Assembly: GCF_000003605.2 (NCBI RefSeq)
Contig: NW_003109846.1
Location: forward strand, 1-58,972
Direction of reading: 5' to 3'
Origin: Saccoglossus kowalevskii
Taxonomy: Eukaryota; Hemichordata; Enteropneusta; Harrimaniidae
DNA: 58,972 bases
In this document: positions 26,201 to 40,002 of the stretch, piece after piece
Position numbering within the stretch: the first letter of the stretch is position 1
Layout: each line of letters begins with the position of its first letter
Made by a program: the position numbers and the translations under genes
Notes under the pieces: model-generated
What the model saw: only the letters and a program-made list of their open reading frames with translations
Told to the model about the DNA's origin: nothing
Databases searched by the model: none

Positions 26201-27539
26201 AGATAAATCGACAGGGATAATAAAGTAATGAGCAGTGTGATAAATAGACAGTGATAATAAAGTAGTGGACAGCGTGATAAATAGACAGTGCTAATAAAGT
26301 AATGGACAGTGTGATAAATAGACAGTGATAATAAAGTAATGGAAAGCGTGATAAATAGACAGGGATAATAAAGTAATGGGCAGTGTGATAAATAGACAGT
26401 GATAATAAAGTAATGGACAGCGTGATAAATAGACAGTGCTAATAAATTAATGGACAGTGTGATAAATAGACAGTGATAATAAAGTAATGGACAGCGTGAT
26501 AAATAGACAGGGATAATAAAGTAATGGACAGCGTGATAAATATACAGGGATAATAAAGTAATGGGCAGTGTGATAAATAGCCAGTGCTAATAAAGTAATG
26601 GACAGTGTGATAAATAGACAGTGATAATAAAGTAATGGAAAGCGTGATAAATAGACAGGGATAATAAAGTAATGGGCAGTGTGATAAATAGACAGTGATA
26701 ATAAAGTAATGGACAGCGTGATAAATAGACAGTGCTAATAAATTAATGGACAGTGTGATAAATAGACAGTGATAATAAAGTAATGGACAGCGTGATAAAT
26801 AGACAGGGATAATAAAGTAATGGACAGCGTGATAAATAGACAGTGATAATAAAGTAATAGACAGTGTGATAAATAGACAGTGATAATAAAGTAATAGACA
26901 GTGTGATAAATAGACAGTGATAGTAAAGTAATAGACAGTGTGATAAATAGACAGTGATAATAAAGTGATGGGCAGCGTGATTAATGGAGAGTGATAATAA
27001 AGTAATTGACAGCGTGATAAATAGACAGTGATAATAAAGTAATAGACAGTGTGATAAATAGACAGTGATAATAAAGTAATGAGCAGCTTGATAAATAGAG
27101 GGGATAATAAAGTAATGGACAGTGTGATAAATAGGCAGTGATAATAAAGTAATGGGCAGCGTGATAAATAGACAGTGATAATAAAGTAATGGACATCGCG
27201 ATAAATAGGCAGCAATAATAAAGTAATGGACAGCGTGATAAATAGACAGGGATAATAAAGTATTGGGCAGCGTGATAAATAGACGGGGATAATAAAGTAA
27301 TGGGCAGTGTGATAAATATAGAGTGATAATAAAGTAATGGGCAGTGTGATAAATAGACAGTGATAATAAAGTAATGGAAAGCGAGATAAATAGACAGGGA
27401 TAATAAAGTATTGGGCAGCGTGATAAATAGACGGGGATAATAAAGTAATGGAAAGCGTGATAAACAGACAGTGATAATAAAGTAAGTGACAGCGAGATAA
27501 ATCGACAGGGATAATAAAGTAATGAGCAGTGTGATAAAT

Positions 27540-27830
27540 AGACAGTGATAATAAAGTAATTGACAGCGTGATAAATAGACAGTGATAATAGAGTAATGGA
27601 CAGTGTGATAAATAGACAGTGGTAATAAAGTAATGGGCAGTGTAATAGATAGACAGTGATAATAAAGTAATGGGCAGTGTGATAAATAGACAGTGATAAT
27701 AAAGTAATGGAAAGCGTGATAAACAGACAGTGATAATAAAGTAATTGACAGCGAGATAAATAAACAGTGATAATAGAGTAATGGACAGTGTGATAAATAG
27801 ACAGTGATAATAAAGTAATGGACAGCGTGA
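27540..27830. repeat. Segment with GTAATAGATAG, shared with 32.3 kb and 41.9 kb
   Basis: The rare series GATAATAGAGTAATGG, GTGGTAATAAAG, GTRATAGATAGACAG (27,642; 32,301; 41,911), GATAAACAGACAG and GACAGCGAGATAAAT recurs at all three places. The 27.6 and 32.3 kb copies share GTAATAGATAG, whereas the 41.9 kb copy has GTGATAGATAG. Offsets are 4,659 and 9,610. Confidence 0.7.
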
Positions 27831-28276
27831 TAAATAGACAGGTGATAATAAAGTAATGGACAGCGTGATAAATAGACAGTGATAATAAAGTAATGGACAG
27901 CGTGATAAATAGACAGTGATAATAAAGTAATGGAAAGCGTGATAAATAGACAGGGATAATAAAGTATTGGGCAGCGTGATAAATAGACGGGGATAATAAA
28001 GTAAAGGGCAGCGTGATAAATAGACAGTGATAATAAAGTAATGGACAGCATGATAAATAGACAGTGCTATTAAAGTAATGGACAGTGTGATAAATAGACA
28101 GTGATAAGAAAGTAATGGAAAGCGTGATAAATAGACAGTGATAATAAAGTAATGGGCAGTGTGATAAATAGACAGGGATAATAAAATAATGAGCAGTGTG
28201 ATAAATAGACAGTGATAATAAAGTAATGGACAGCGTGATAAATAGACAGTGCTAATAAAGTAATGGACAGTGTGAT

Positions 28277-29290
28277 AAATAGACAGAGATAATAAAGTAA
28301 TGGAAAGCGTGATAAATAGACAGGGATAATAAAGTATTGGGCAGCGTGATAAATAGACGGGGATAACAAAGTAAAGGGCAGCGTGATAAATGGAAAGTGA
28401 TAATAAAGTAATGGGCAGTGTGATGAATAGACAGTGATAATAAAGTAATAGACAGTGTGATAAATAGACAGTGATAGTAATGTAATAGACAGTGTGATAA
28501 ATAGATAGTGCTAATAAAGTAATGGACAGTGTGATAAATAGACAGTGCTAATAAAGTTATGGACAGTGTTATAAATGGACAGTGATAATAAAGTAATGGA
28601 CAGCGTGATAAATAGACAGGGATAAAAAAGTAATGGCCAGTGTGATAAATATACAGTGATAATAAAGTAATAGACAGTGTGATAAATAGACAGTGATAAT
28701 AAAGTAATAGACAGTGTGATAAATAGACAGTGATAGTAAAGTAATAGACAGTGTGATAAACAGACATTGATAATAAAGTGATGGGCAGCGTGATAAATGG
28801 TGAGTGATAATAAAGTAATTGACAGCGTGATAAATAGACAGTGATAATAAAGTAATGGACAGTGTGATAAATAGACAGTGATAATAAAGTAATCGGCAGC
28901 TTGATAAATAGAGGGGATAATAAAGTAATGGACAGTGTGATAAATAGGCAGCGATAATGAAGTAATGGACAGCGTGATAAATGGGCAGTGATAATAAAGT
29001 AATGGACAGCGCGATAAATGGACAGTGATAATAAAGTAATGGGCAGTGTGATAAATAGACAGTGATAATAAAGTAATGGACAGCGTGATAAATATACAGT
29101 GATAATAAAGTAATGGACAGCGTGGTAAATAGGCAGTGATAATAAAGTAATGGACAGCGTGATAAATAGGCAGGGATAATAAAGTATTGGGCAGCGTGAT
29201 AAATAGACGGGGATAATAAAGTACAGGGCAGCGTGATAAATAGACAGGGATAATAAAGTAATGGGCAGTGTGATAAATAGACAGTGATAG
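28277..29290. repeat. Long segment present three times: copy 2
   Basis: Indel-free match to 16,262-17,280 at offset 12,015. It differs by scattered substitutions such as AATGGGCAG near 28,982 where copy 1 has AATAGACAG; copy 3 shares the AATGGGCAG state (near 36,116), so copies 2 and 3 are closer to each other than either is to copy 1. The match ends near 29,290 with GATAGTCAAGTAAAAGAC. Confidence 0.8.
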
Positions 29291-32200
29291 TCAAGTAAAA
29301 GACAGTGTGATAAATAGACAGTGATAATAAAGTGATGGGCAGCGTGATAAATGGAGAGTGATATTAAAGTAATTGACAGCGTGATAAATAGACAGTGATA
29401 ATAGAGTAATGGACAGTGTGATTAATAGACGTGATAATAAAGTAATGGGCAGAGTGATAAATAGACAGTGATAATAAAGTAATGGACAGTGTGATAAATA
29501 GAGAGTGCTAATAAAGTAATGGACAGTGTGATATATAGACAGGGATAATAAAGTAATGGACAGCGTGATAAATAGACAGGGATAATAAAGTATTGGGCAG
29601 AGTGATAAATAGACGGGGATAATAAAGTAAAGGGCAGTGTGATAAATAGACAGTGATAATAAAGTAATGGGCAGTGTGATAAATAGACAGTGATAATAAA
29701 GTAATGGACAGCGTGATAAATAGACAGTGATAATAAAGTAATGGACAGCGTGATAAATAGACAGTGATAATAAAGTGATGGGCTGCGTGATAAATGGAGA
29801 GTGATAATAAAGTAATTGACAGCGTGATAAATAGACAGTGATAATAAAGTAATGGACAGTGTGATAAATAGACAGTGATAATAAAGTAATCGGCAGCTTG
29901 ATAAATAGAGGGGATAATAAAGTAATGGACAGTGTGATAAATAGGCAGCGATAATAAAGTAATGGACATCGTGATAAATAGACAGTGATAATAAAATAAT
30001 GGACAGTGTGATAAATAGACAGTGATAATAAAGTAATGGACAGCGTGATAAATAGACAGTGCTAATAAAGTAATGGACAGTGTGATAAATAGACAGTGAT
30101 AATAAAGTAATGGAAAGCGTGATAAATAGACAGGGATAATAAAGTAATGGGCAGTGTGATAAATAGACAGTGATAATAAAGTAATGGACAGCGTGATAAA
30201 TAGACAGTGCTAATAAATTAATGGACAGTATGATAAATAGACAGTGATAATAAAGTAATGGACAGCGTGATAAATAGACAGTGATAATAAAGTAATGGAC
30301 AGCATGATAAATAGACAGGGATAATAAAGTAATGGGCAGTGTGATAAATAGACAGTGATAATAAAGTAATAGACAGTGTGATAAATAGACAGTGATAATA
30401 AATGTAATAGACAGTGTGATAAATAGACAGTGATAGTAAATTAATAGACAGTGTGATAAATAGACAGTGATAATAAAGTGATGGGCAGCGTGATTAATGG
30501 AGAGTGATAATAAAGTAATTGACAGCGTGATAAATATACAGTGATAATAAAGTAATAGACAGTGTGATAAATAGACAGTGATAATAAAGTAATGAGCAGC
30601 TTGATAAATAGAGGGGATAATAAAGTAATGGACAGTGTGATAAATAGGCAGTGATAATAAAGTAATGGACAGCGTGATAAATATACAGTGATAATAAAGT
30701 AATGGACAGCGCGATAAATAGACAGTGATAATAAAGTAATGGGCACTGTGATAAATAGACAGTGATAATAAAGTAATGGACAGCGTGATAAATAGACAGT
30801 GATAATAAAGTAATGGACAGCGTGATAAATAGGCAGTGATAATAAAGTAATGGACAGCGTGATAAATAGACAGGGATAATACAGTATCGGGCAGCGTGAT
30901 AAATAGACGGGGATAATAAAGTAATGGGCAGTGTGATAAATAGACAGTGATAATAAAGTAATGGGCAGTGTGATAAATAGACAGTGATAATAAAGCAATG
31001 GAAAGCGTGATAAATAGACAGTGATAATAGAGTAATGGACAGTGTGATAAATAGACAGGGATAATAAAGTATTGGGCAGCGTGAAAAATAGACGGGGATA
31101 ACAAAGTTATGGAAAGCGTGATAAATAGACAGTGATAATAAAGTAATTGACAGCGAGATAAATAGACAGTGATAATAGAGTAATGGACAGTGTGATAAAT
31201 AGACAGTGGTAATAAAGTAATGGGCAGTGTGATAGATAGACAGTGATAATAAAGTAATGGACAGTGTGATAAATAGACAGTGCTAATAAAGTAATGGACA
31301 GCGTGATAAATAGACAGTGCTAATAAAGTAATGGACAGTGTGATAAATAGACAGTGATAATAAAGTAATGGACAGCGTGATAAATAGACAGTGCTAATAA
31401 ATTAATGGACAGTGTGATAAATAGACAGTGATAATAAAGTAATGGACAGCGTGATAAATAGACAGGGATAATAAAGTAATGGACAGCGTGATAAATAGAC
31501 CGGGATAATAAAGTAATAGACAGTGTGATAAATAGACAGTGATAATAAAGTAATAGACAGTGTGATAAATAGACAGTGATAGTAAAGTAATAGACAGTGT
31601 GATAAATAGACAGTGATAATAAAGTGATGGGCAGCGTGATTAATGGAGAGTGATAATAAAGTAATTGACAGCGTGATAAATAGACAGTGGTAATAAAGTA
31701 ATAGAAAGTGTGATAAATAGACAGTGATAATAAAGTAATGAGCAGCTTGATAAATAGAGGGGATAATAAAGTAATGGACAGTGTGATAAATCGGCAGTGA
31801 TAATAAAGTAATGGGCAGCGTGATAAATAGACAGTGATAATAAAGTAATGGACAGCGCGATAAATAGGCAGCGATAATAAAGTAATGGACAGCGTGATAA
31901 ATAGACAGGGATAATAAAGTATTGGGCAGCGTGATAAATAGACGGGGATAATAAAGTAATGGGCAGTGTGATAAATAGAGAGTGATAATAAAGTAATGGG
32001 CAGTGTGATAAATAGACAGTGATAATAAAGTAATGGAAAGCGAGATAAATAGACAGGGATAATAAAGTATTGGGCAGCGTGATAAATAGACGGGGATAAT
32101 AAAGTAATGGAAAGCGTGATAAATAGACAGTGATAATAAAGTAAGTGACAGCGAGATAAATCGACAGGGATAATAAAGTAATGAGCAGTGTGATAAATAG

Positions 32201-35200
32201 ACAGTGATAACAAAGTAATTGACAGCGTGATAAATAGACAGTGATAATAGAGTAATGGACAGTGTGATAAATAGACAGTGGTAATAAAGTAATGGGCAGT
32301 GTAATAGATAGACAGTGATAATAAAGTAATGGGCAGTGTGATAAATAGACAGTGATAATAAAGTAATGGAAAGCGTGATAAACAGACAGTGATAATAAAG
32401 TAATTGACAGCGAGATAAATAGACAGTGATAATAGAGTAATGGACAGTGTGATAAATAGACAGTGATAATAAAGTAATGGACAGCGTGATAAATCGACAG
32501 GGATAATAAAGTAATGAGCAGTGTGATAAATAGACAGTGATAATAAAGTAATGGACAGCGTGATAAATAGACAGTGATAATAGAGTAATGGACAGTGTGA
32601 TAAATAGACAGTGGTAATAAAGTAATGGGCAGTGTGATAGATAGACAGTGATAATAAAGTAATGGACAGTGTGATAAATAGACAGTGATAGTAAAGTAAT
32701 AGACAGTGTGATAAACAGACATTGATAATAAAGTGATGGGCTGCGTGATAAATGGAGAGTGATAATAAAGTAATTGAGAGCGTGATAAATAGACAGTGAT
32801 AATAAAGTAATGGACAGTGTGATAAATAGACAGTGATAATAAAGTAATCGGCAGCTTGATAAATAGAGGGGATAATAAAGTAATGGATAGTGTGATAAAT
32901 AGGCAGCGATAATAAAGTAATGGACAGCGTGATAAATAGACAGTGATAATAAAATAATGGACAGTGTGATAAATAGACAGTGATTATAAAGTAATGGACA
33001 GCGTGATAAATAGACAGTGCTAATAAAGTAATGGACAGTGTGATAAATAGACAGTGATAATAAAGTAATGGAAAGCGTGATAAATAGACAGGGATAATAA
33101 AGTAATGGGCAGTGTGATAAATAGACAGTGATAATAAAGTAATGGACAGCGTGATAAATAGACAGTGCTAATAAATTAATGGACAGTATGATAAATAGAC
33201 AGTGATAATAAAGTAATGGACAGCGTGATAAATAGACAGGGATAATAAAGTAATGGGCAGTGTGATAAATAGACAGTGATAATAAAGTAATGGACAGCGT
33301 GATAAATAGACAGTGCTAATAAATTAATGGACAGTATCATAAATAGACAGTGATAATAAAGTAATGGACAGCGTGATAAATAGACAGGGATAATAAAGTA
33401 ATGGGCAGTGTGATAAATAGACAGTGATAATAAAGTAATGGACAGCGTGATAAATAGACAGTGCTAATAAATTAATGGACAGTGTGATAAATAGACAGTG
33501 ATAATAAAGTAATAGACAGTGTGATAAATAGACAGTGATAGTAAATTAATAGACAGTGTGATAAATAGACAGTGATAATAAAGTGATGGGCAGCGTGATT
33601 AATGGAGAGTGATAATAAAGTAATTGACAGCGTGATAAATATACAGTGATAATAAAGTAATAGACAGTGTGATAAATAGACAGTGATAATAAAGTAATGA
33701 GCAGCTTGATAAATAGAGGGGATAATAAAGTAATGGACAGTGTGATAAATAGGCAGTGACAATAAAGTAATGGGCAGCGTGATAAATAGACAGTGATAAT
33801 AAAGTAATGGACAGCGCGATAAATAGGCAGTGATAATAAAGTAATGGACAGCGTGATAAATAGACAGGGATAATAAAGTATTGGGCAGCGTGATAAATAG
33901 ACGGGGATAATAAAGTAAAGGGCAGCGTGATAAATAGACAGTGATAATAAAGTAATGGACAGCATGATAAATAGACAGTGCTATTAAAGTAATGGACAGT
34001 GTGATAAATAGACAGTGATAAGAAAGTAATGGAAAGCGTGATAAATAGACAGTGATAATAAAGTAATGGGCAGTGTGATAAATAGACAGGGATAATAAAA
34101 TAATGAGCAGTGTGATAAATAGACAGTGATAATAAAGTAATGGACAGCGTGATAAATAGACAGTGATAATAAAGTAATGGACAGTGTGATAAATAGACAG
34201 TGATAATAAAGTAATGGACAGCGTGATAAATAGACAGTGCTAATAAAGTAATGGACAGTGTGATAAATAGACAGTGATAATAAAGTAATGGAAAACGTGA
34301 TAAATAGACAGGGATAATAAAGTAATGGGCAGTGTGATAAATAGACAGTGATAATAAAGTAATGGACAGCGTGATAAATAGACAGTGCTAATCAATTAAT
34401 GGACAGTGTGATAAATAGACAGTGATAATAAAGTAATGGAAAGCGTGATAAATAGACAGGGATAATAAAGTAATGGACAGCGTGATAAATGGAGAGTGAT
34501 AATAAAGTAATTGACAGCGTGATAAATAGACAGTGATAATAAAGTAATAGACAGTGTGATAAATAGGCAGTGATAATAAAGTAATGGACAGCATGATAAA
34601 TAGACAGTGATAATAAAGTAATGGACAGCGCGATAAATAGACAGTGATAATAAAGTAATGGACAGTGTGATAAATTAGACAGTGATAATAAAGTAATGGA
34701 AAGCGTGATAAATAGACAGGGATAATAAAGTAATGGGCAGTGTGATAAATAGACAGTGATAATAAAGTAATGGACAGCGTGATAAATAGACAGTGATAAT
34801 AAAGTAATGGGCAGCGTGATATATAGACAGGGATAATAAAGTAATGGACAGCGTGATAAATAGACTGGGATAATAAAGTAATGGGCAGTGTGATAAATAG
34901 ACAGTGATAATAAAGTAATAGACAGTGTGATAAATAGACAGTGATAATAAAGTAATAGACAGTGTGATAAATAGACAGTGATAGTAAAGTAAAAGACAGT
35001 GTGATAAATAGACAGTGATAATAAAGTGATATGCAGCGTGATAAATGGAGAGTGATAATAAAGTAATTGACAGCGTGATAAATATACAGTGATAATAAAG
35101 TAATAGACAGTGTGATAAATAGACAGTGATAATAAAGTAATGGGCAGCCTGATAAATAGAGGGGATAATAAAGTAATGGATAGTGTGATAAATAGGCAGT

Positions 35201-35689
35201 GATAATAAAGTAATGAATAGCGTGATAAATAGACAGTGATAATAAAGTAATGGACAGCGCGATAAATAGACAGTGATAATAAAGTAATGGGCAGTGTGAT
35301 AAATAGACAGTGATAATAAAGTAATGGACAGCGTGATAAATAGACAGTGATAATAAAGTAATGGGCAGCGCGACAAATAGGAAGTGATAATAAAGTAACG
35401 GACAGCGTGATAAATAGACAGGGATAATAAAGTATTGGGCAGCGTGATAAATAGACGAGGATAATAAAGTAAAGGGCAGCGTGATAAATAGACTGTGATA
35501 ATCAAGTAATGGGCAGTGTGATAAATAGACAGTGATAATAAAGTAATGGAAAGCGTGATAAATATACAGTGATAATAAAGTAATAGACAGTGTGATAAAT
35601 AGACAGTGATAGTAATGTAATAGACAGTGTGATAAATAGACAGTGCTAATAAAGTAATGGACAGTGTGATAAATAGACAGTGCTAATAA

Positions 35690-36400
35690 AGTTATGGACA
35701 GTGTGATAAATGGACAGTGATAATAAAGTAATGGACAGCGTGATAAATAGACAGGGATAAAAAAGTAATGGCCAGTGTGATAAATATACAGTGATAATAA
35801 AGTAATAGACAGTGTGATAAATAGACAGTGATAATAAAGTAATAGACAGTGTGATAAATAGACAGTGATAGTAAAGTAATAGACAGTGTGATAAACAGAC
35901 ATTGATAATAAAGTGATGGGCAGCGTGATAAATGGTGAGTGATAATAAAGTAATTGACAGCGTGATAAATAGACAGTGATAATAAAGTAATGGACAGTGT
36001 GATAAATAGACAGTGATAATAAAGTAATCGGCAGCTTGATAAATAGAGGGGATAATAAAGTAATGGACAGTGTGATAAATAGGCAGCGATAATGAAGTAA
36101 TGGACAGCGTGATAAATGGGCAGTGATAATAAAGTAATGGACAGCGCGATAAATGGACAGTGATAATAAAGTAATGGGCAGTGTGATAAATAGACAGTGA
36201 TAATATAGTAATGGACAGCGTGATAAATATACAGTGATAATAAAGTAATGGACAGCGTGGTAAATAGGCAGTGATAATAAAGTAATGGACAGCGTGATAA
36301 ATAGGCAGGGATAATAAAGTATTGGGCAGCGTGATAAATAGACGGGGATAATAAAGTACAGGGTAGCGTGATAAATAGACAGGGATAATAAAGTAATGGG
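35690..36400. repeat. Long segment present three times: copy 3
   Basis: Matches copy 2 at offset 7,135 and copy 1 at offset 19,150 (GTTATGGACAG at 35,691, GTACAGGG at 36,356). On its right side it continues into a match with 3,527-3,690 at offset 32,829 (GTACAGGGTAGCG, then GATAGTCAAG at 3,666 and 36,495). The segment is therefore a mosaic of two families. Confidence 0.8.
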
Positions 36401-36916
36401 CAGTGTGATAAATAGACAGTGATAATAAAGTAATAGACAGTGTGATGAATAGACAGTGATAATAAAGTAATAGACAGTGTGATAAATAGACAGTGATAGT
36501 CAAGTAAAAGACAGTGTGATAAATAGACAGTGATAATAAAGTGATGGGCAGCGTGATAAATGGAGAGTGATAATAAAGTAATTGACAGCGTGATAAATAG
36601 ACAGTGATAATAAAGTAATAGACAGTGTGATAAATAGACAGTGATAATAAAGTAATGGGCAGCTTGATAAATACAGGGGATAATAAAGTAATGGATAGTG
36701 CGATAAATAGGCAGTGATAATAAAGTAATGAATAGCGTGATAAATAGACAGTGATAATAAAGTAATGGACAGTGTGATAAATAGATAGTGATCATAAAGT
36801 AATGGGCAGCTTGATCAATAGAGGGGATAATAAAGTAATGGATAGTGTGATAAATAGGCAGTGATAATAAAGTAATGAATAGCGTGATAAATAGACAGTG
36901 ATAATAAAGTAATGGA

Positions 36917-37145
36917 CAGCGCGATAAATAGACAGTGATAATAAAGTAATGGGCAGTGTGATAAATAGACAGTGATAATAAAGTAATGGACAGCGTGATA
37001 AATAGACAGTGATAATAAAGTAATGGACAGCGCGATAAATAGACAGTGATAATAAAGTAATGGGCAGTGTGATAAATAGACAGTGATAATAAAGTAATGG
37101 ACAGCGTGATAAATAGACAGTGATAATAAAGTAATGGACAGCGCG
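36917..37145. repeat. 111-bp trimer zone
   Basis: CAGCGCG units lie at 36,917, 37,028 and 37,139, 111 bases apart, each followed by a GGGCAGTGTG unit and a GGACAGCGTG unit. The local period is thus three monomers. A second trimer zone with the same unit order lies near 54,320-54,800. Confidence 0.8.
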
Positions 37146-40002
37146 ATAAATAGACAGTGATAATAAAGTAATGGGCAGTGTGATAAATAGACAGTGATAA
37201 TAAAGTAATGGACAGCGTGATAAATAGACAGTGATAATAAAGTAATGGACAGTGTGATAAATAGACAGTGATAATAAAGTAATGGACAGCGTGATAAATA
37301 GACAGTGATAATAAAGTAATGGACAGCGTGATAAATAGACAGGGATAATAAAGTAATGGACAGCGTGATAAATAGACAGGGATAATAAAGTAATGGTCAG
37401 TGTGATAAATAGACAGTGATAATAAAGTAATAGACAGTGTGATAAATAGACAGTGATAATAAAGTAATAGACAGTGTGATAAATAGACAGTGATAATAAA
37501 GTAATAGACAGTGTGATAAATAGACAGTGATAGTAAAGTAATAGACAGTGTGATAAATAGACAGTGATAATAAAGTGATGGGCAGCGTGATAAATGGAGA
37601 GTGATAATAAAGTAATTGACAGCGTGATAAATAGACAGTGATAATAAAGTAATAGACAGTGTGATAAATAGACAGTGATAATAAAGTAATGGGCAGCTTG
37701 ATAAATAGGGGGGATTATAAAGTAATGGACAGTGTGATAAATAGGCAGGGATAATAAAGTAATGGACAGCGTGATAAATAGACAGTGATAATAAAGTAAT
37801 GGACAGCGCGATAAATAGACAGTGATAATAGAGTAATGGGCAGTGTGATAAATAGACAGTGATAATAAAGTAAAGGACAGCGTGATAAATAGACAGTGAT
37901 AATAAAGAAATGGACAGCGCGATAAATAGGCAGTGATAATAAAGTAATGGACAGCGTGATAAATAGACAGTGATAATAAAGTAATGGACAGCGTGATAAA
38001 TAGACAGGGATAATAAAATAATGAGCAGTGTGATAAATAGACAGTGATAATAAAGTAATGGACAGCGTGATCAATAGACAGTGATAATAAAGTAATGGAC
38101 AGTGTGATAAATAGACAGTGATAATAAAGTAATGGACAGCGTGATAAATAGACAGTGATAATAAAGTAATGGACAGCGTGATAAATAGACAGGGATAATA
38201 AAGTAATGGACAGCGTGATAAATAGACAGGGATAATAAAGTAATGGTCAGTGTGATAAATAGACAGTGATAATAAAGTAATAGACAGTGTGATAAATAGA
38301 CAGTGATAATAAAGTAATAGACAGTGTGATAAATAGACAGTGATAATAAAGTAATAGACAGTGTGATAAATAGACAGTGATAGTAAAGTAATAGACAGTG
38401 TGATAAATAGACAGTGATAATAAAGTGATGGGCAGCGTGATAAATGGAGAGTGATAATAAAGTAATTGACAGCGTGATAAATAGACAGTGATAATAAAGT
38501 AATAGACAGTGTGATAAATAGACAGTGATAATAAAGTAATGGGCAGCTTGATAAATAGAGGGGATATTAAAGTAATGGATAGTGTGATAAATAGGCAGTG
38601 ATAATAAAGTAATGAATAGCGTGATAAATAGACAGTGATAATAAAGTAATGGACAGCCCGATAAATAGACAGGGATAATAAAGTATTGGGCAGCGTGATA
38701 AATAGACGAGGATAATAAAGTAAAGGGCAGCGTGATAAATAGACAGTGATAATCAAGTAATGGGCAGTGTGATAAATAGACAGTGATAATAAAGTAATGG
38801 AAAGCGTGATAAATAGGCAGTGATAATAAAGTAATGGGCAGCGTGATAAATAGACAGTGATAATAAAGTAATGGACAGCATGATAAATAGACTGTGCTAT
38901 TAAAGTAATGGACAGTGTGATAAATAGACAGTGATAAGAAAGTAATGGAAAGCGTGATAAATAGACAGTGATAATAAAGTAATGGGCAGTGTGATAAATA
39001 GACAGGGATAATGAAATAATGAGCAGTGTGATAAATAGACAGTGATAATAAAGTAATGGACAGCGTGATAAATATACAGTGATAATAAAGTAATGGACAG
39101 TGTGATAAATAGACAGTGATAATAAAGTAATGGACAGCGTGATAAATAGACAGTGCTAATACAGTAATGGACAGTGTGATAAATAGACAGTGATAATAAA
39201 GTAATGGAAAGCGTGATAAATAGACAGGGATAATAAAGTATTGGGCAGTGTGATAAATAGACAGTGATAATAAAGTAATGGACAGCGTGATAAATAGACA
39301 GTGCTAATAAATTAATGGACAGTGTGATAAATAGACAGTGATAATAAAGTAATGGAAAGCGTGATAAATAGACAGGGATATTAAAGTAATGGGCAGTGTG
39401 ATAAATAGACAGTGATAATAAAGTAATGGACAGCATGATAAATAGACAGTGCTAATAGAGTAATGGACAGCGTGATAAATAGACAGGGATAATAAAGTGA
39501 TGGACAGCGTGATAAATAGACAGGGATAATAAAGTAATGGGCAGTGTGATAAATAGACAGTGATAATAAAGTAATGGACAGCGTGATAAATAGACAGGGA
39601 TAATAAAATAATGAGCAGTGTGATAAATAGACAGTGATAATAAAGTAATGGACAGCGTGATCAATAGACAGTGATAATAAAGTAATAGACAGTGTGATAA
39701 ATAGACAGTGATAATAAAGTAATAGACAGTGTGATAAATAGACAGTGATAGTAAAGTAAAAGACAGTGTGATAAATAGACAGTGATAATAAAGTGATGGG
39801 CAGCGTGATAAATGGAGAGTGATAATAAAGTAGTTGACAGCGTGATAAATAGACAGCGATAATAAAGTAATAGACAGTGTGATGAATAGACAGTGATAAT
39901 AAAGTAATGGGCAGCTTGATAAATAGAGGGGATAATAAAATAATGAGCAGTGTGATAAATAGACAGTGATAATAAAGTAATGGACAGCGTGATAAATAGA
40001 CA

